Of a DNA stretch of 64,000 nucleotides, positions 51,031 through 60,529 are shown piece by piece (positions within the stretch are counted from its first letter, which is position 1; every line of letters starts with the position of its first letter). The translations under genes and the position numbers were made by a program. The notes beneath the pieces are model-generated. The model searched no databases. It saw only the letters and a list, made by a program, of their open reading frames with translations, and was not told the origin of the DNA. The DNA comes from Shimia sp. (GTDB taxonomy: Bacteria > Pseudomonadota > Alphaproteobacteria > Rhodobacterales > Rhodobacteraceae), in the NCBI RefSeq assembly GCF_022448905.1, contig NZ_JAKVCW010000009.1:148510-212509 (forward strand), read 5' to 3'.

Positions 51031-51983
51031 GCAGGCACCTTCTGAGGGATGGCTGCTGTTGTTTGGCAACAGCGCACCTGGGCCTGCTCGGTCGGCACCA
51101 TGTTTTGTCGTACGTCACAGCCCACGCCCGCCAGCTCGCAGCGGTCCTTGAAGAAGCAGCCTGCGGGCAGATTACGGTTGGACGGGAGATCGGTGTTGCT
51201 GAGAGCCTCGCCCAGCCCGCCGGTGGCGCGCATGGTGGGGATCGAGTCCAACAGGAGACGGGTGTAAGGATGTCTGGGCGCAGCAAGGACAACTTCCGAC
51301 GCGCCGTGCTCCACCACCTGCCCCAGATACATCACCGCCACCTCATCACAGAGATAACGCACCACGGAGATGTCGTGGGAAATGAAAATGTAGGTCAGGT
51401 CACGTGCCGCCTGCAGCTCTTTGAGCAGGTTGAGGATTTGCGCCTGAATGGAGATGTCGAGCGCCGAGGTGGGTTCGTCGAGCACAATCACATCCGGGTC
51501 GGAGGACAGCGCGCGGGCAATGGCGATCCGCTGACGCTGGCCACCGGAGAATTCATGTGGATAGCGGTCCAGCACTTCGGGACGCAGCCCCACTTTGGCG
51601 GCAAGCTCTGCGGCCAGCGCACGCAACTCGGCCTTTGGGGTTTTGGAGACCGCAAAGACCGGTTCCGTGATCACGCGCCAAACCGGCATACGCGCGTTAA
51701 GCGAGCTTTGCGGATCCTGAAACACAATCTGCACATCGTGGTCTGCGCCAAAGTAACGGGTGACCTCCCCTTCAGAAGGTTTGCGGATGCCCATGAGCAC
51801 CTGCGCCAAAGTAGACTTGCCACAGCCGGACTCTCCCACAATGCCCAGCGTTTTCCCGCGAGGAATATCCAGATCAATGCCATTAAGTGCGTGCACAAAG
51901 CCACGTGGACGGCCGCGCCAGTCTTCGCCAAAGGGAAAGCGCATGTGGATGTTGGTGAGCGTCATCACGCTATTGGTGTTCAT
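51027..51983 (-). CDS. Peptide ABC transporter ATP-binding protein (DppF/OppF type)
   Basis: A 318-residue ATPase with Walker A GESGCGKST near 50, Q loop VFQDPQSSLN near 87, signature FSGGQRQR near 145, Walker B VIVLDEPTSALD near 165 and H loop SHDISVV near 203, and a Cys-rich C-terminus (CFFKDRCELAGVGCDVR), typical of the oligopeptide/dipeptide family. It overlaps the preceding ATPase gene by 4 nt. The gene is intact, although its partners are damaged. Confidence 0.93.
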   Translation of the reverse strand: MNTNSVMTLTNIHMRFPFGEDWRGRPRGFVHALNGIDLDIPRGKTLGIVGESGCGKSTLAQVLMGIRKPSEGEVTRYFGADHDVQIVFQDPQSSLNARMPVWRVITEPVFAVSKTPKAELRALAAELAAKVGLRPEVLDRYPHEFSGGQRQRIAIARALSSDPDVIVLDEPTSALDISIQAQILNLLKELQAARDLTYIFISHDISVVRYLCDEVAVMYLGQVVEHGASEVVLAAPRHPYTRLLLDSIPTMRATGGLGEALSNTDLPSNRNLPAGCFFKDRCELAGVGCDVRQNMVPTEQAQVRCCQTTAAIPQKVPA

Positions 51984-52957
51984 GCGGTGACCTCCTCACA
52001 GAGCCAGCAGGCGGCTTGGTGTTTCTTACCCACATCCGTGAGTGATGGGCGCGAGTTGCAGGCGTCCCGCGCGTGGCAGCAGCGGGCCTGAAAGGCGCAG
52101 CCCTTGGGGGGATTGACCAGATTGGGCACGGTACCGGGGATAGAGGCCAGCGGTGCGCCCGGGTCCGCGTCTTCTGGCAAGGCTTCGATCAAAGCGGCCG
52201 TATAGGGGTGCTGCGGGTTGCCGAGCACCTTTTGGGCCGGTCCGGTTTCCACCACGCGGCCTGCGTACATCACATAGATACGGTCGCAAAACTGGCTGAT
52301 CACCGCGAGGTCATGCGAGATGAACAATACCGAGGCGCCGGTTTGGCGGGCTTTGGCGTGCAGCAGTTGCAGCACCTGCCGTTGTACGGTCACGTCCAAA
52401 GCGGTGGTGGGTTCATCCGCCACCAGCAGCTTGGGAGAGCAGGCAAAGGCCATGCCGATCAGGATACGCTGCCGCATACCGCCGGAGAGCTCAAAGGGAT
52501 AGCGCCCCAATATTTCTTCGGCATCATTGATGCGCATATCCTTAAGCAGTTCGATGGCCCGATCCCGGGCCGCCATGCCACGCAGATTGGAATGCAACTC
52601 GATCACCCGCAGCATCTGTTTGCCAATGGTCTTGGTTGGGTTCAGAGCCGTTTGTGGCTCCTGAAAGATCATCGCCACATCACCGCCGCGCAGGCGGTTC
52701 ATCTCGCGCTCGGACATGGATTGCACATCGCGGCCAAGCAGGCTGATCTTGCCGCCGTCCTGCCGGAACGCGCCGTCCGGCAGGAGCCGCAGGGCGGTCA
52801 TCGCTGTCACGGATTTGGCCGAACCACTTTCGCCGACAAGGCCAACAATCTCGCCCGGCTGGACTTCCAGATCCACACCGTTCACCGCATGCACATCACC
52901 TGCGAAGCCCGGAAACAGAACTTCCAGTCCGTCAATTTTCAATACTGGGTCCGCCAT
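51980..52957 (-). CDS. Peptide ABC transporter ATP-binding protein (DppD/OppD type)
   Basis: The second ATPase, 325 residues from ATG 52957: Walker A GESGSAKSV near 40 (Ala replaces the usual Gly, as in many DppD), IFQEPQTALNP near 95, signature LSGGMRQR near 155, Walker B LLVADEPTTALD near 178 and H loop SHDLAVI, with a C-terminal Cys cluster CAFQARCCHARDACN. The longer frame from 53005 overlaps the permease gene. It pairs with the DppF-like gene. Intact. Confidence 0.93.
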   Translation of the reverse strand: MADPVLKIDGLEVLFPGFAGDVHAVNGVDLEVQPGEIVGLVGESGSAKSVTAMTALRLLPDGAFRQDGGKISLLGRDVQSMSEREMNRLRGGDVAMIFQEPQTALNPTKTIGKQMLRVIELHSNLRGMAARDRAIELLKDMRINDAEEILGRYPFELSGGMRQRILIGMAFACSPKLLVADEPTTALDVTVQRQVLQLLHAKARQTGASVLFISHDLAVISQFCDRIYVMYAGRVVETGPAQKVLGNPQHPYTAALIEALPEDADPGAPLASIPGTVPNLVNPPKGCAFQARCCHARDACNSRPSLTDVGKKHQAACWLCEEVTA

Positions 52958-52958
52958 G

Positions 52959-53852
52959 TCAGCGTGCCTTCTGTTTGGGATCAAGGATGTCGCGGATGCC
53001 GTCACCCAAAAGGTTGAAGGCGGTGGCGGTGATCAGGATGGCGAAGCCTGGAAAGGCCGAGTACCACCACTGGTCCAGGATGTAGTTGCGTCCCGTCGCG
53101 ACCATGGCGCCCCACTCGGCGGTGGGCTGTTGTGCGCCAAGGCCAATGAAGCTGAGCGCGGAGGCCAGAAGGATGGTGCTGCCGAGGTCCAGTGTGGCTT
53201 GCACCATGACCGGTGACAGGATGTTGGGCAGGATGTGCCAGCGTAGGATGTGCAGCTTGGACGCCTTGAAGGTTTCGGCGGCGGTCACAAAGGACATTTC
53301 CCGGATCAGCAGGGTTTGACCGCGCGAAATGCGCACATAGACCGGGATGCGCACCAGCGCGATGGCGATGGCCGCGTTGATCAGGCTTGGGCCCAACGCT
53401 GCGGCGAGCGCCATGATCAGCACCAGTGAGGGCACCGAGAGCACCACATCCATCATGCGCATAATCACCACGTCCACACGTCCGCCGATCAGGCCGGCAA
53501 AGACGCCAATGAAAGTGCCGATGGAGCCGGCGACAACCACAACAAAGAAACCCACGGCCACAGATTGCCGCCCGCCATAAAGAATGCGGGAGTAGAGATC
53601 GCGCCCAACTTCGTCGGTGCCAAAGAAGTTGTCCCAACTGGGCGCGGCCAGACGGGCGCGCAGGTCGATGGCATTGGGATCGTGCGTGGCAAAGACAGGT
53701 GCAAAGATCACCAGAAACAGCACGATCAGCACCACGGCCCCGCCGCCAAGCGTGAGCGGGCTTTTCTTGACTTGATACCAGAGATAGCCCCAATCCACCC
53801 GCGACAAGGCGCGTTTCACGGGGTTTGTAGAAACGGTTGCGTCGCTCATCAC
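52959..53852 (-). CDS. Peptide ABC transporter permease (DppC type)
   Basis: A 297-residue inner-membrane permease with about six helices. Typical DppC landmarks are an N-terminal amphipathic helix, HDPNAIDLRARLAAPSWDNF then FGTDEVGRDLYSRILYGGR, and the EAA loop AAETFKASKLHILRWHILPN. It overlaps the upstream permease pseudogene by 4 nt. Intact, but without a working DppB partner it is unlikely to form a transporter. Confidence 0.92.
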   Translation of the reverse strand: MMSDATVSTNPVKRALSRVDWGYLWYQVKKSPLTLGGGAVVLIVLFLVIFAPVFATHDPNAIDLRARLAAPSWDNFFGTDEVGRDLYSRILYGGRQSVAVGFFVVVVAGSIGTFIGVFAGLIGGRVDVVIMRMMDVVLSVPSLVLIMALAAALGPSLINAAIAIALVRIPVYVRISRGQTLLIREMSFVTAAETFKASKLHILRWHILPNILSPVMVQATLDLGSTILLASALSFIGLGAQQPTAEWGAMVATGRNYILDQWWYSAFPGFAILITATAFNLLGDGIRDILDPKQKAR

Positions 53853-54863
53853 GAGACCTCCCGGATGCGCGGGTCAACCGCCATATAGATCAGATCAACC
53901 GCCAAGTTGATCAGCACATAGGCCAGCGAGACCACCACGGTGAAGCCCATGACCGCTGGGAAATCCAACGCCTGAATAGAGTTCACCACATAAGCGCCCA
54001 TGCCAGGCCAAGCGAAGACGGTTTCTGTCAACACCGTCCCGTAAAGCAGGTCGCCCAGCGCGAGACCCAGCACAGTGATCGAAGGGATCATGGCGTTGGG
54101 CAGTGCCTCGGTGAAGACAATCTTGAAGCGGCTGAGGCCATTGGCCTTGGCGGTGCGGATATAGTCTTGCTGCAGCTCTTCCAGCATGGCCGCGCACCTG
54201 GCGGGCCACCACACCGAGGTGGACAAAGCCAAGGGTGAAAGCGGGCAGAAGGATGTGTTTGAGGGCGGAGCCGAAGGCTTGCAAATCGCCGGCCAAAAGG
54301 CTGTCGATCATCAGGAAGCCAGTGACGCGGGTGGGCATCTCAAGCGAGGGATCAATGCGCCCACCGCTGGGGAGCCAACCAAGGTTGCCATAAAACAACA
54401 GGATCACCAGCAGGCCCAGCCAGAAGGCGGGGGTGGAGATGCCGGTCACGGCGATCACACGCACAAAGTGGTCAATTGGTTTGTCTTTCCACACGGCGGA
54501 GGCCACGCCCAGCGGGATGCCCAATGCGGTGGCGAACAGCAGCGCGGTCAGCGCCAGCTCCAATGTGGCCGGGAAGAAGATACGCAGGTCCTCGAGCACC
54601 GGACGACGGGTGCGGATCGAGGTGCCAAAGTCGCCCTGGACCACGCCTTCGAGGTAGCGGACGTACTGGACCGGTAGCGGTTTATCGAGGCCGAGGGCCT
54701 CGCGGATGTTCTGCACAATCTCGGGCGTCGCGCGGTCACCCGCAATCATGCGGGCCGGGTCGCCGGGAATGAGATTGGAGATGGTGAAGGTGATGACCGT
54801 CACACCGAAGAGAACCAAGATCAGGAACATCAAGCGGCGGCGGATGACATTGAGGAAAGACAT
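53849..54863 (-). pseudogene. Peptide ABC transporter permease (DppB type), frameshifted
   Basis: The N-terminal ~225 residues (MSFLNVIRRRLMFLILVLFG to LGFVHLGVVARQVR) are in the frame from 54863. The C-terminus (AAMLEELQQDYIRTAKANGL to DLIYMAVDPRIREVS) is in another frame ending at 53849. The switch falls at about 54185-54196, at GCGC-rich DNA; the family spacing between R and ML suggests loss of two bases (CGCGCGGCC to CGCGGCC). Joined, the product has the normal DppB length of about 337 residues. Confidence 0.88.
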
Positions 54864-54930
54864 CGGCGCGTTTCTTTAGTGGCTGAAGGCCCCAGACCAC
54901 CGGGATGATCTGGGGCCGATTGCTTAAGGC

Positions 54931-56495
54931 TTAGTCGGAGAGCGACATGTCACCGAAGTTGAAGATGTCTTCGAGCATTGGGTTGAAGACAAAGCCGGCT
55001 ACATCATCACGCACGGCAATGCGGTAATCTTTCTGGAACAGATAGACGTAGGCGGCCTCGTCGGTCACGATCTCCTGAAGCTCACCGTATAGCGCGGAGC
55101 GTTCTGCCTGATCGGAGCTGACCACAGCCTGTTGCAGCAGACCGTCAACCTTGTCGTTGGAGTACCAGCTGCGGTTGCCCGCCAGACCATGGCGTTTGCT
55201 GTCAAACCAGTAATTGGTGAACATGTAAGGGTCCGCAAAATCCGGGCTCCAGTTGCCGGTTGCGATGCCAAATTCGCCAGTGTCAAAGCGCTCACGCATG
55301 GTGGCGTTGGCCAGCTTCTCCAGCTTCACGTTCAGGCCCAGTTGGGACAGATACGCCTGGGTTGCGATGGCGATTGACTCCCACAGGGGGTCACGGTCGG
55401 AATAGAGGAAGGTGATTTCTTCGCTTGCGCCACCGGCCACGTCGAGGGCTTTCTTCGCAGAGGCCAGATCATAAGAATACTGGGTCGCGTTTTTGTTCTG
55501 ACCCCACATGCCTTCTGGGATCGGACCGTGCATTTGTACGCCGTTGCCGTCCAGAATGCCGTCGATGATACCCTGATAGTCCACAGCTGCGGAAATCGCA
55601 CGGCGCACGTCAACATTGTCCAGCGGGGCCACTTTGTTGTTCAGGTAGAGATAGGTCACCTTCAGGCTTGGGTAGTTCTGTACCTCAACCCCATCGGTGC
55701 TGCCCAAGGCGTCCAGCTGATCCACCGGCAGGCTTTCGGCGATGTGTACGTCACCGGCTTCAAGCTTCAGACGACGGGCCGAGGCTTCTGCGATGATGTC
55801 GACGCGGATTTTCTCGATCTCAGGCGTGGTACCACCGTAGTTCGGGTTTGGCTCCAGCACGAGGTTTTGGCCACGCTCCCAACCGGTCAGCATGTAGGCG
55901 CCGGAACCAGCGGAATTGGCGGAGAGCCATTCGGTGCCGCGGTCGCCACCTTTGCCTTCAACCGCTGGGTTTACAATGCCTGCGCCGTTGTTGGCCAAAG
56001 TGTAGAGGAACGGTGCAAAAGGCTGCTCCAGCGTGAAGGTCACCTGCATATCGCCGGTGGCTTCGACTTTCATACCACCCGGGAAGGCTTCAGACGGGCC
56101 GCGGCCCAGATCCATCAGGCGGTTGAAGGAGTATTCCACGGCGGCGGCATCCACGGCTGCGCCGTCGTGAAACGCGTTGCGGAGGCCAGATCAAAGGTCC
56201 AGACCGTGCCATCGTCGGACGCCGACCAGCTGCTGGCCAATTCGCCCACCACGGAGGTGAGACCTTTGCCGTCCTCAGACACGTCATAGCGCACCAACCG
56301 TTGGAACAGCGAATATGTTACGGTCCAATCATTGTTATTCATGGTTTGTGCTGGATCGAGCGTTTGCGGGTCAGCCGCCTTAGCCACCACCAGGAGATCA
56401 GCATCGCTATCTGCGATGGCAATTGGGGCATTCGCCACCATGCCAAAGGAGATGGCTGCTGCGCCAACTACCTGGAACCACTGTGAATTTTTCAT
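54931..56495 (-). pseudogene. Peptide ABC transporter substrate-binding protein (DppA type), frameshifted
   Basis: The N-terminus with a signal peptide (MKNSQWFQVVGAAAISFGMV, then ANAPIAIA) and SLFQRLVRYDVSEDGKGL, ending TVWTFDL, is in the frame from 56495. The remaining ~410 residues, from FHDGAAVDAAAVEYSFNRLM, are in a different frame and end at 54931. The shift lies at about 56172-56190. Joined, it has the normal SBP_bac_5 length of about 520 residues. Confidence 0.88.
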
Positions 56496-56498
56496 CTT

Positions 56499-56523
56499 CG
56501 CTGTCCTCCCATTGGGGACAGCG
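56499..56523. promoter_or_regulatory. Dyad in the divergent promoter of the peptide operon and RpiR
   Basis: CGCTGTCC (56499-56506) and GGACAGCG (56516-56523) are perfect 8-bp reverse complements, 9 nt apart. The dyad overlaps the ribosome-binding site (GGAGGAC) of the binding-protein gene, so it may act as operator or RNA structure. Confidence 0.55.
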
Positions 56524-56543
56524 TCGGGCAGAAGGGTCTGAGG

Positions 56544-57401
56544 ATGGGCGTGAATATTTCGGAGGCAATTGCCAGTGCAAACCAGTCGTTTACCAAGCTG
56601 GAAAAACGGGTTGCCACCTATCTGAGCAGCCGGCCCGAGGCGGTGGCCTTGGAAACCAGCGCCGAAATTGCTGAAAAACTACAAGTCAGCCCAATGACGG
56701 TGAGCCGGTTTTTCAAGAAGCTGGGGTTTACCAATTTGAACGAGCTGCGGGCAGATGCGCGGCGCGATCTCTATGGTCCAACCTCCGCACGAATCGGCAG
56801 CCGCTTCAAAAGCTTCAAACAGGCCAGCCAGACCCGCGACGCGACGCAGGATCATGCCATCGCCAATGCCGCCATTCGCACCGCGCTGGATTTGCGCGAA
56901 ACCGAACGCTGGCAGGATGCGGTGCAATATGTCGCCCACTCTGACAGCGTCATGGCGGTGGGTTTTCAGGTGATGCAGTATCTGGCGAATGGCTTTGCCA
57001 TGCGGCTCAAATACCTGCGCTCCAATGTGATTTTTCTGGATGGCACCGACGGGGTCTATGCCGAGGTCTTTGGCGATGACTCCGAGACCAAGGCGCTGAT
57101 CCTGATTGATACGTTCCGGTACGGCAATCACGGGCCAATCCTGGCCAAGGCAGCGCGGGAGCGCGGCTTCAAGGTGATCCTGTTTTGCGACGAGTTCTGT
57201 GATTGGGGCTCAAGCCTGAGCGACGTGATGCTGCCCTACCCCAACGAAGGCCATATGTTCCTGCCATTCCCGACCGGCATCCATTTTGGTCTGAACCTGA
57301 TGTTTCAGGATGTGGTGACAGAGCTTGGCAACAAGGCACGCGACAAGGTGGAACAGGTCGCCAAGTCTCAGGATTTGTTCGACAATTTCCTGCCCGAGTA
57401 A
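56544..57401 (+). CDS. MurR/RpiR-family transcriptional regulator
   Basis: A 285-residue regulator with an N-terminal HTH_6 domain (~5-80; SAEIAEKLQVSPMTVSRFFK) and a C-terminal SIS sugar-isomerase-like domain (~125-260). MurR/RpiR proteins sense phosphosugars or cell-wall amino sugars. It is divergent from the peptide transporter/dipeptidase operon, so peptidoglycan-derived ligands are an appealing guess. The gene is intact even though its likely target operon is damaged. Confidence 0.9.
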   Translation: MGVNISEAIASANQSFTKLEKRVATYLSSRPEAVALETSAEIAEKLQVSPMTVSRFFKKLGFTNLNELRADARRDLYGPTSARIGSRFKSFKQASQTRDATQDHAIANAAIRTALDLRETERWQDAVQYVAHSDSVMAVGFQVMQYLANGFAMRLKYLRSNVIFLDGTDGVYAEVFGDDSETKALILIDTFRYGNHGPILAKAARERGFKVILFCDEFCDWGSSLSDVMLPYPNEGHMFLPFPTGIHFGLNLMFQDVVTELGNKARDKVEQVAKSQDLFDNFLPE

Positions 57402-57606
57402 AAACTTATGGATTTCCGATCGCTTTAAAACTCAGTCGTCCACATACTGTCTGAACCCTCCCTCAAAAGTCGCCCGATAGGCGAATTTGGCCTTAAAATG
57501 AGCCGATCCGCGCACTATAGACGAAAGAGACAATTCTGCTTCTGAGCTTCGATGGAAACGCCGGGGCACCAGAAGCCACTTCAATTTCTTTGGGAGACCG
57601 AAACCA

Positions 57607-59085
57607 ATGGCCAAACTTCTCTGTGATGTTCGCGGAAAGTACCGCCTAGAGTTCCTACGAGAGATTGAGGAGCAGTCAGGTGGCGAAATAGAAGTATCGC
57701 TTGTTGTCGGGGACCGTGGTGCTGATTTGTTCTCGCGCCCGATCAATACGATGAAACGGGACTGGCGGCATGAACGACTGCGCAAACATCACATGCAAGA
57801 TACGGTGCATCAGAGCGCCAATTTGGATTTGCTGTCCTCCAATGAGTTCCACGACATGGCGACCATGGCGATCGACCATTTTCAGCGTGTCAGCAAGAAC
57901 TACAACTACAACTCTCACAATCTAGATAGCGTTCAAGATTACCTCGACTACTATTACATTCTTACTGACGTCATTTCCCAGCGGATGATTGAAGAAGAGA
58001 TCACCCACGTTGTGTTTTTTATGACGCCGCACCTGGGTTACGACACTGTGCTATACCAAGTCGCAAAGAGCTTGGGCATCAAGACGCTGGTGATGAACCA
58101 ACAGTCCTTATTTAATAACCGTTTCTTCTCCTCTGGCTCCATCGACGACTATGGCAATTTTGATCCAACTGATAGCGACGCCCCAGCAATCCCATTGGAA
58201 CAAGGAAAATTGCTGGATTTGTTTTATATGGATGGCACCTGGCAGAAACCTGGTGAAACTGGCAAAATAAACCTAAGAGCCTTTGCGAGTTTCTTGAAAT
58301 ATGTCCTAAGGCGTGAACCCAGCCTTATTTTGAAGCCCCTTCACCTCTATAAACTGCTAAAGCGCGTTTCGGACGTTTATGGGAGTTTACCCGATTGGCG
58401 GGATCCGTTTGCAAATTACTTCCACAAAAATGCGCTGGCGTACTATGAGCATCTAGCCGAGTTTGATCGCGGCACGGTCGATTACAACCAAAAATACGTA
58501 TACGTGCCACTGCACAACCAGCCTGAAATGTCCGCTTCAACTTTGGGCGGGCGGTATCGCGATCAGCTGTTGATGATAGAAGCCATTGCCCGCTCCATCC
58601 CGGAAGATTGGCAAGTATATGTCAAAGAGAATCCACGTCAGGGTGTTTTTGCTCGAGGACCTTTTTTCTTTCACCGCCTATCTCGCATCCCCAATGTGAA
58701 AATGCTGCCCTCTTTTGCTGATTCAGCTGCATTGGTGGCCAACGCACAAGTGGTCGGTACCGTGGCCGGCACGGCTGGTTGGGAAGGGCTGCTCTCAGGT
58801 ATTCCGGCCGTGGTGTTTGGCGGCGCGTGGTATAAATCCCTGCCTGGCGTGACGCTCTATGAAGAGGGTTTAGATTTTGAAAAAATCGCCGCTGCTGGAG
58901 TAGACCATGCAGCGCTTGAACGCGCATACGGCGCCTTGGTGGATCGGTCACATGAAGGTGCAATCGACGGTTTGTTCTTTGACAAGATCGAAGGCTTTAA
59001 TTCTGCCGAAAATGCGGCGTTAGTGGCAAAGTCTGTGATCGGTCTTATTCAGGAGGACATACCAACAACCTACGGCGCCCTGTGA
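57607..59085 (+). CDS. Capsule-polysaccharide-biosynthesis-like protein
   Basis: A 492-residue protein resembling the capsular polysaccharide biosynthesis/Capsule_synth family. The C-terminal half has YVPLHNQPEMSASTLGGRYR, VYVKENPRQG, a VPSFADSAALV-type segment and TVAGTAGWEGLLSGIPAVVF near 385, the Gly/Thr pattern seen in such glycosyltransferase-like proteins. The role is probably in surface carbohydrate assembly. It is a lone gene without other polysaccharide genes nearby. Its codons look more A/T-rich than its neighbours, a hint of transfer. Confidence 0.65.
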   Translation: MAKLLCDVRGKYRLEFLREIEEQSGGEIEVSLVVGDRGADLFSRPINTMKRDWRHERLRKHHMQDTVHQSANLDLLSSNEFHDMATMAIDHFQRVSKNYNYNSHNLDSVQDYLDYYYILTDVISQRMIEEEITHVVFFMTPHLGYDTVLYQVAKSLGIKTLVMNQQSLFNNRFFSSGSIDDYGNFDPTDSDAPAIPLEQGKLLDLFYMDGTWQKPGETGKINLRAFASFLKYVLRREPSLILKPLHLYKLLKRVSDVYGSLPDWRDPFANYFHKNALAYYEHLAEFDRGTVDYNQKYVYVPLHNQPEMSASTLGGRYRDQLLMIEAIARSIPEDWQVYVKENPRQGVFARGPFFFHRLSRIPNVKMLPSFADSAALVANAQVVGTVAGTAGWEGLLSGIPAVVFGGAWYKSLPGVTLYEEGLDFEKIAAAGVDHAALERAYGALVDRSHEGAIDGLFFDKIEGFNSAENAALVAKSVIGLIQEDIPTTYGAL

Positions 59086-59105
59086 CGCCGTTGGATAGCG
59101 GTTGG

Positions 59106-59750
59106 TCAGACCAGCTTTCCCTCCTGCAACTCCAGCATTTCCGGCGCCAGCGCGGCGCGGAACGCGGGGTTGTGGCTGACCAAGAGAATGGCTTGCGGCA
59201 GGCCTTGCAGGATTTCCAGCAGGCGCGCTTCGTTTTTGGTGTCGAGCGCGTTGGTTGGCTCATCCAGAAGGAGCGCTTCGGGCTCCATGGCGAGTACAGT
59301 GGCGAGGGTCACGAGACGCTTTTCGCCGCCTGAGAGCTTATGGGTGATGCGGTCGCGCAGGTGCATCAGGTTCAGGTCGGTGAGCACCTTGTCGACAATC
59401 GCCAAGGCCTCACCTTTGGTGCGGCCCAAATTGAGCGGGCCAAAAGCGATGTCCTCCGCCACGGTGGGGCAAAACAGCTGATCGTCCGGGTCCTGAAACA
59501 CCAGGCCAATTCGGCGGCGGACCTCGTGGAAATCCGCCTCCACCCGGCGCTCTGTGCCAAAGATGGTAACGGTGCCAGCGGTAGGGAGCTGTAGACCCAG
59601 CGCAATGCGCAACAGGGTCGACTTGCCTGCGCCATTAGGACCTGCAATCGACAGACGCTGCCCCGCCGTGAGCTGTACCGACGCCCCATCCAGCACCGGA
59701 GGCTGCCCAGGGTAGGCAAAGTGGATGTTTTCCAGTGCGAGGATCGTCAT
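59106..59750 (-). CDS. cbiO: Cobalt ECF transporter ATP-binding protein CbiO
   Basis: The 214-residue ATPase has Walker A GPNGAGKST near 39, Q loop VFQDPDDQLF near 85, signature LSGGEKRL near 140, Walker B LLLDEPTNALD near 163 and an H loop VSHNP. It energises the Cbi transporter. It is the last gene of the operon and overlaps cbiQ by 4 nt. Confidence 0.92.
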   Translation of the reverse strand: MTILALENIHFAYPGQPPVLDGASVQLTAGQRLSIAGPNGAGKSTLLRIALGLQLPTAGTVTIFGTERRVEADFHEVRRRIGLVFQDPDDQLFCPTVAEDIAFGPLNLGRTKGEALAIVDKVLTDLNLMHLRDRITHKLSGGEKRLVTLATVLAMEPEALLLDEPTNALDTKNEARLLEILQGLPQAILLVSHNPAFRAALAPEMLELQEGKLV

Positions 59751-60529
59751 AGAAAGTCCAGAAACAGCAAGCCGACACAGACCCCACCAAGAAGGGTTGC
59801 GAACAAGTGATCACGGCGGATCATGCGAAACTCTTGTAGCAAGATTAGCTGACCTGAAAAGCCCCGGCATTTCATCGCGCCCAGAATGCGCTCGGAACGT
59901 TCGATCGCGCGCACAAGCATCATGCCCACAAGATAACCGAAGCTGCGGTAGGTGTGCCAATTGGTGCCCGGCCGGAAGCCGCGGATTTTCATGGCCCCAC
60001 GCAGGCGGAGGTATTCTTCGCGCAGCACTTCGATGTAGCGGATGGTGAACATCAACAGATGCACCAGCACTTCGGGGCAGCGCAGCTTGTGCAAGGCGTG
60101 ACCCAATGTGACCGGCTCCATGGTGCCGACCAGCACCATGAGCGTGAGGATCACCGCATTGGCGGTCAGGCCGATCTCGATGGCCTTCCACAGCCCTTGC
60201 CAACTGGCGGGGAAGCCAAAGACGGAGAACATCGGGTCGCCCGGCATGGTGAAGGGCAAAAGCACCAGCATAAAGATGATGAAGCTGTCCATCATCGCCA
60301 TACGTTTGAGCGTGCGACGGATGGGCAGGCGCGACATCATCAACAGCGAAATGGCGGTGGCGAGCGCGGCAATCAGCGCTGGGATCGTGGTCAGCGCGAC
60401 GGTGGTGATGGCAAAGACACAGGCCAGAACGACACGCACACGCGGGTCGAGATCGCCGATCACCCCATAGGGCGCATCGCTGCCCGCCTCGGCCAGGGTT
60501 TTGGCCTTGGGTTCCAGCGCGTGCGCCAT
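59747..60529 (-). CDS. cbiQ: Cobalt ECF transporter T component CbiQ
   Basis: A 260-residue membrane protein with about five helices and the CbiQ landmarks DPRVRVVLACVFAI, LLMFTIRYIEVLREEYLRLR near 160, GFRPGTNWHTYRSFGYLVGM and RSERILGAMKCRGFSG near 220. The conserved Ala-Arg-Gly couplings contact CbiO. It overlaps the gene before by one base (TGATG) and cbiO by four. Confidence 0.92.
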   Translation of the reverse strand: MAHALEPKAKTLAEAGSDAPYGVIGDLDPRVRVVLACVFAITTVALTTIPALIAALATAISLLMMSRLPIRRTLKRMAMMDSFIIFMLVLLPFTMPGDPMFSVFGFPASWQGLWKAIEIGLTANAVILTLMVLVGTMEPVTLGHALHKLRCPEVLVHLLMFTIRYIEVLREEYLRLRGAMKIRGFRPGTNWHTYRSFGYLVGMMLVRAIERSERILGAMKCRGFSGQLILLQEFRMIRRDHLFATLLGGVCVGLLFLDFL

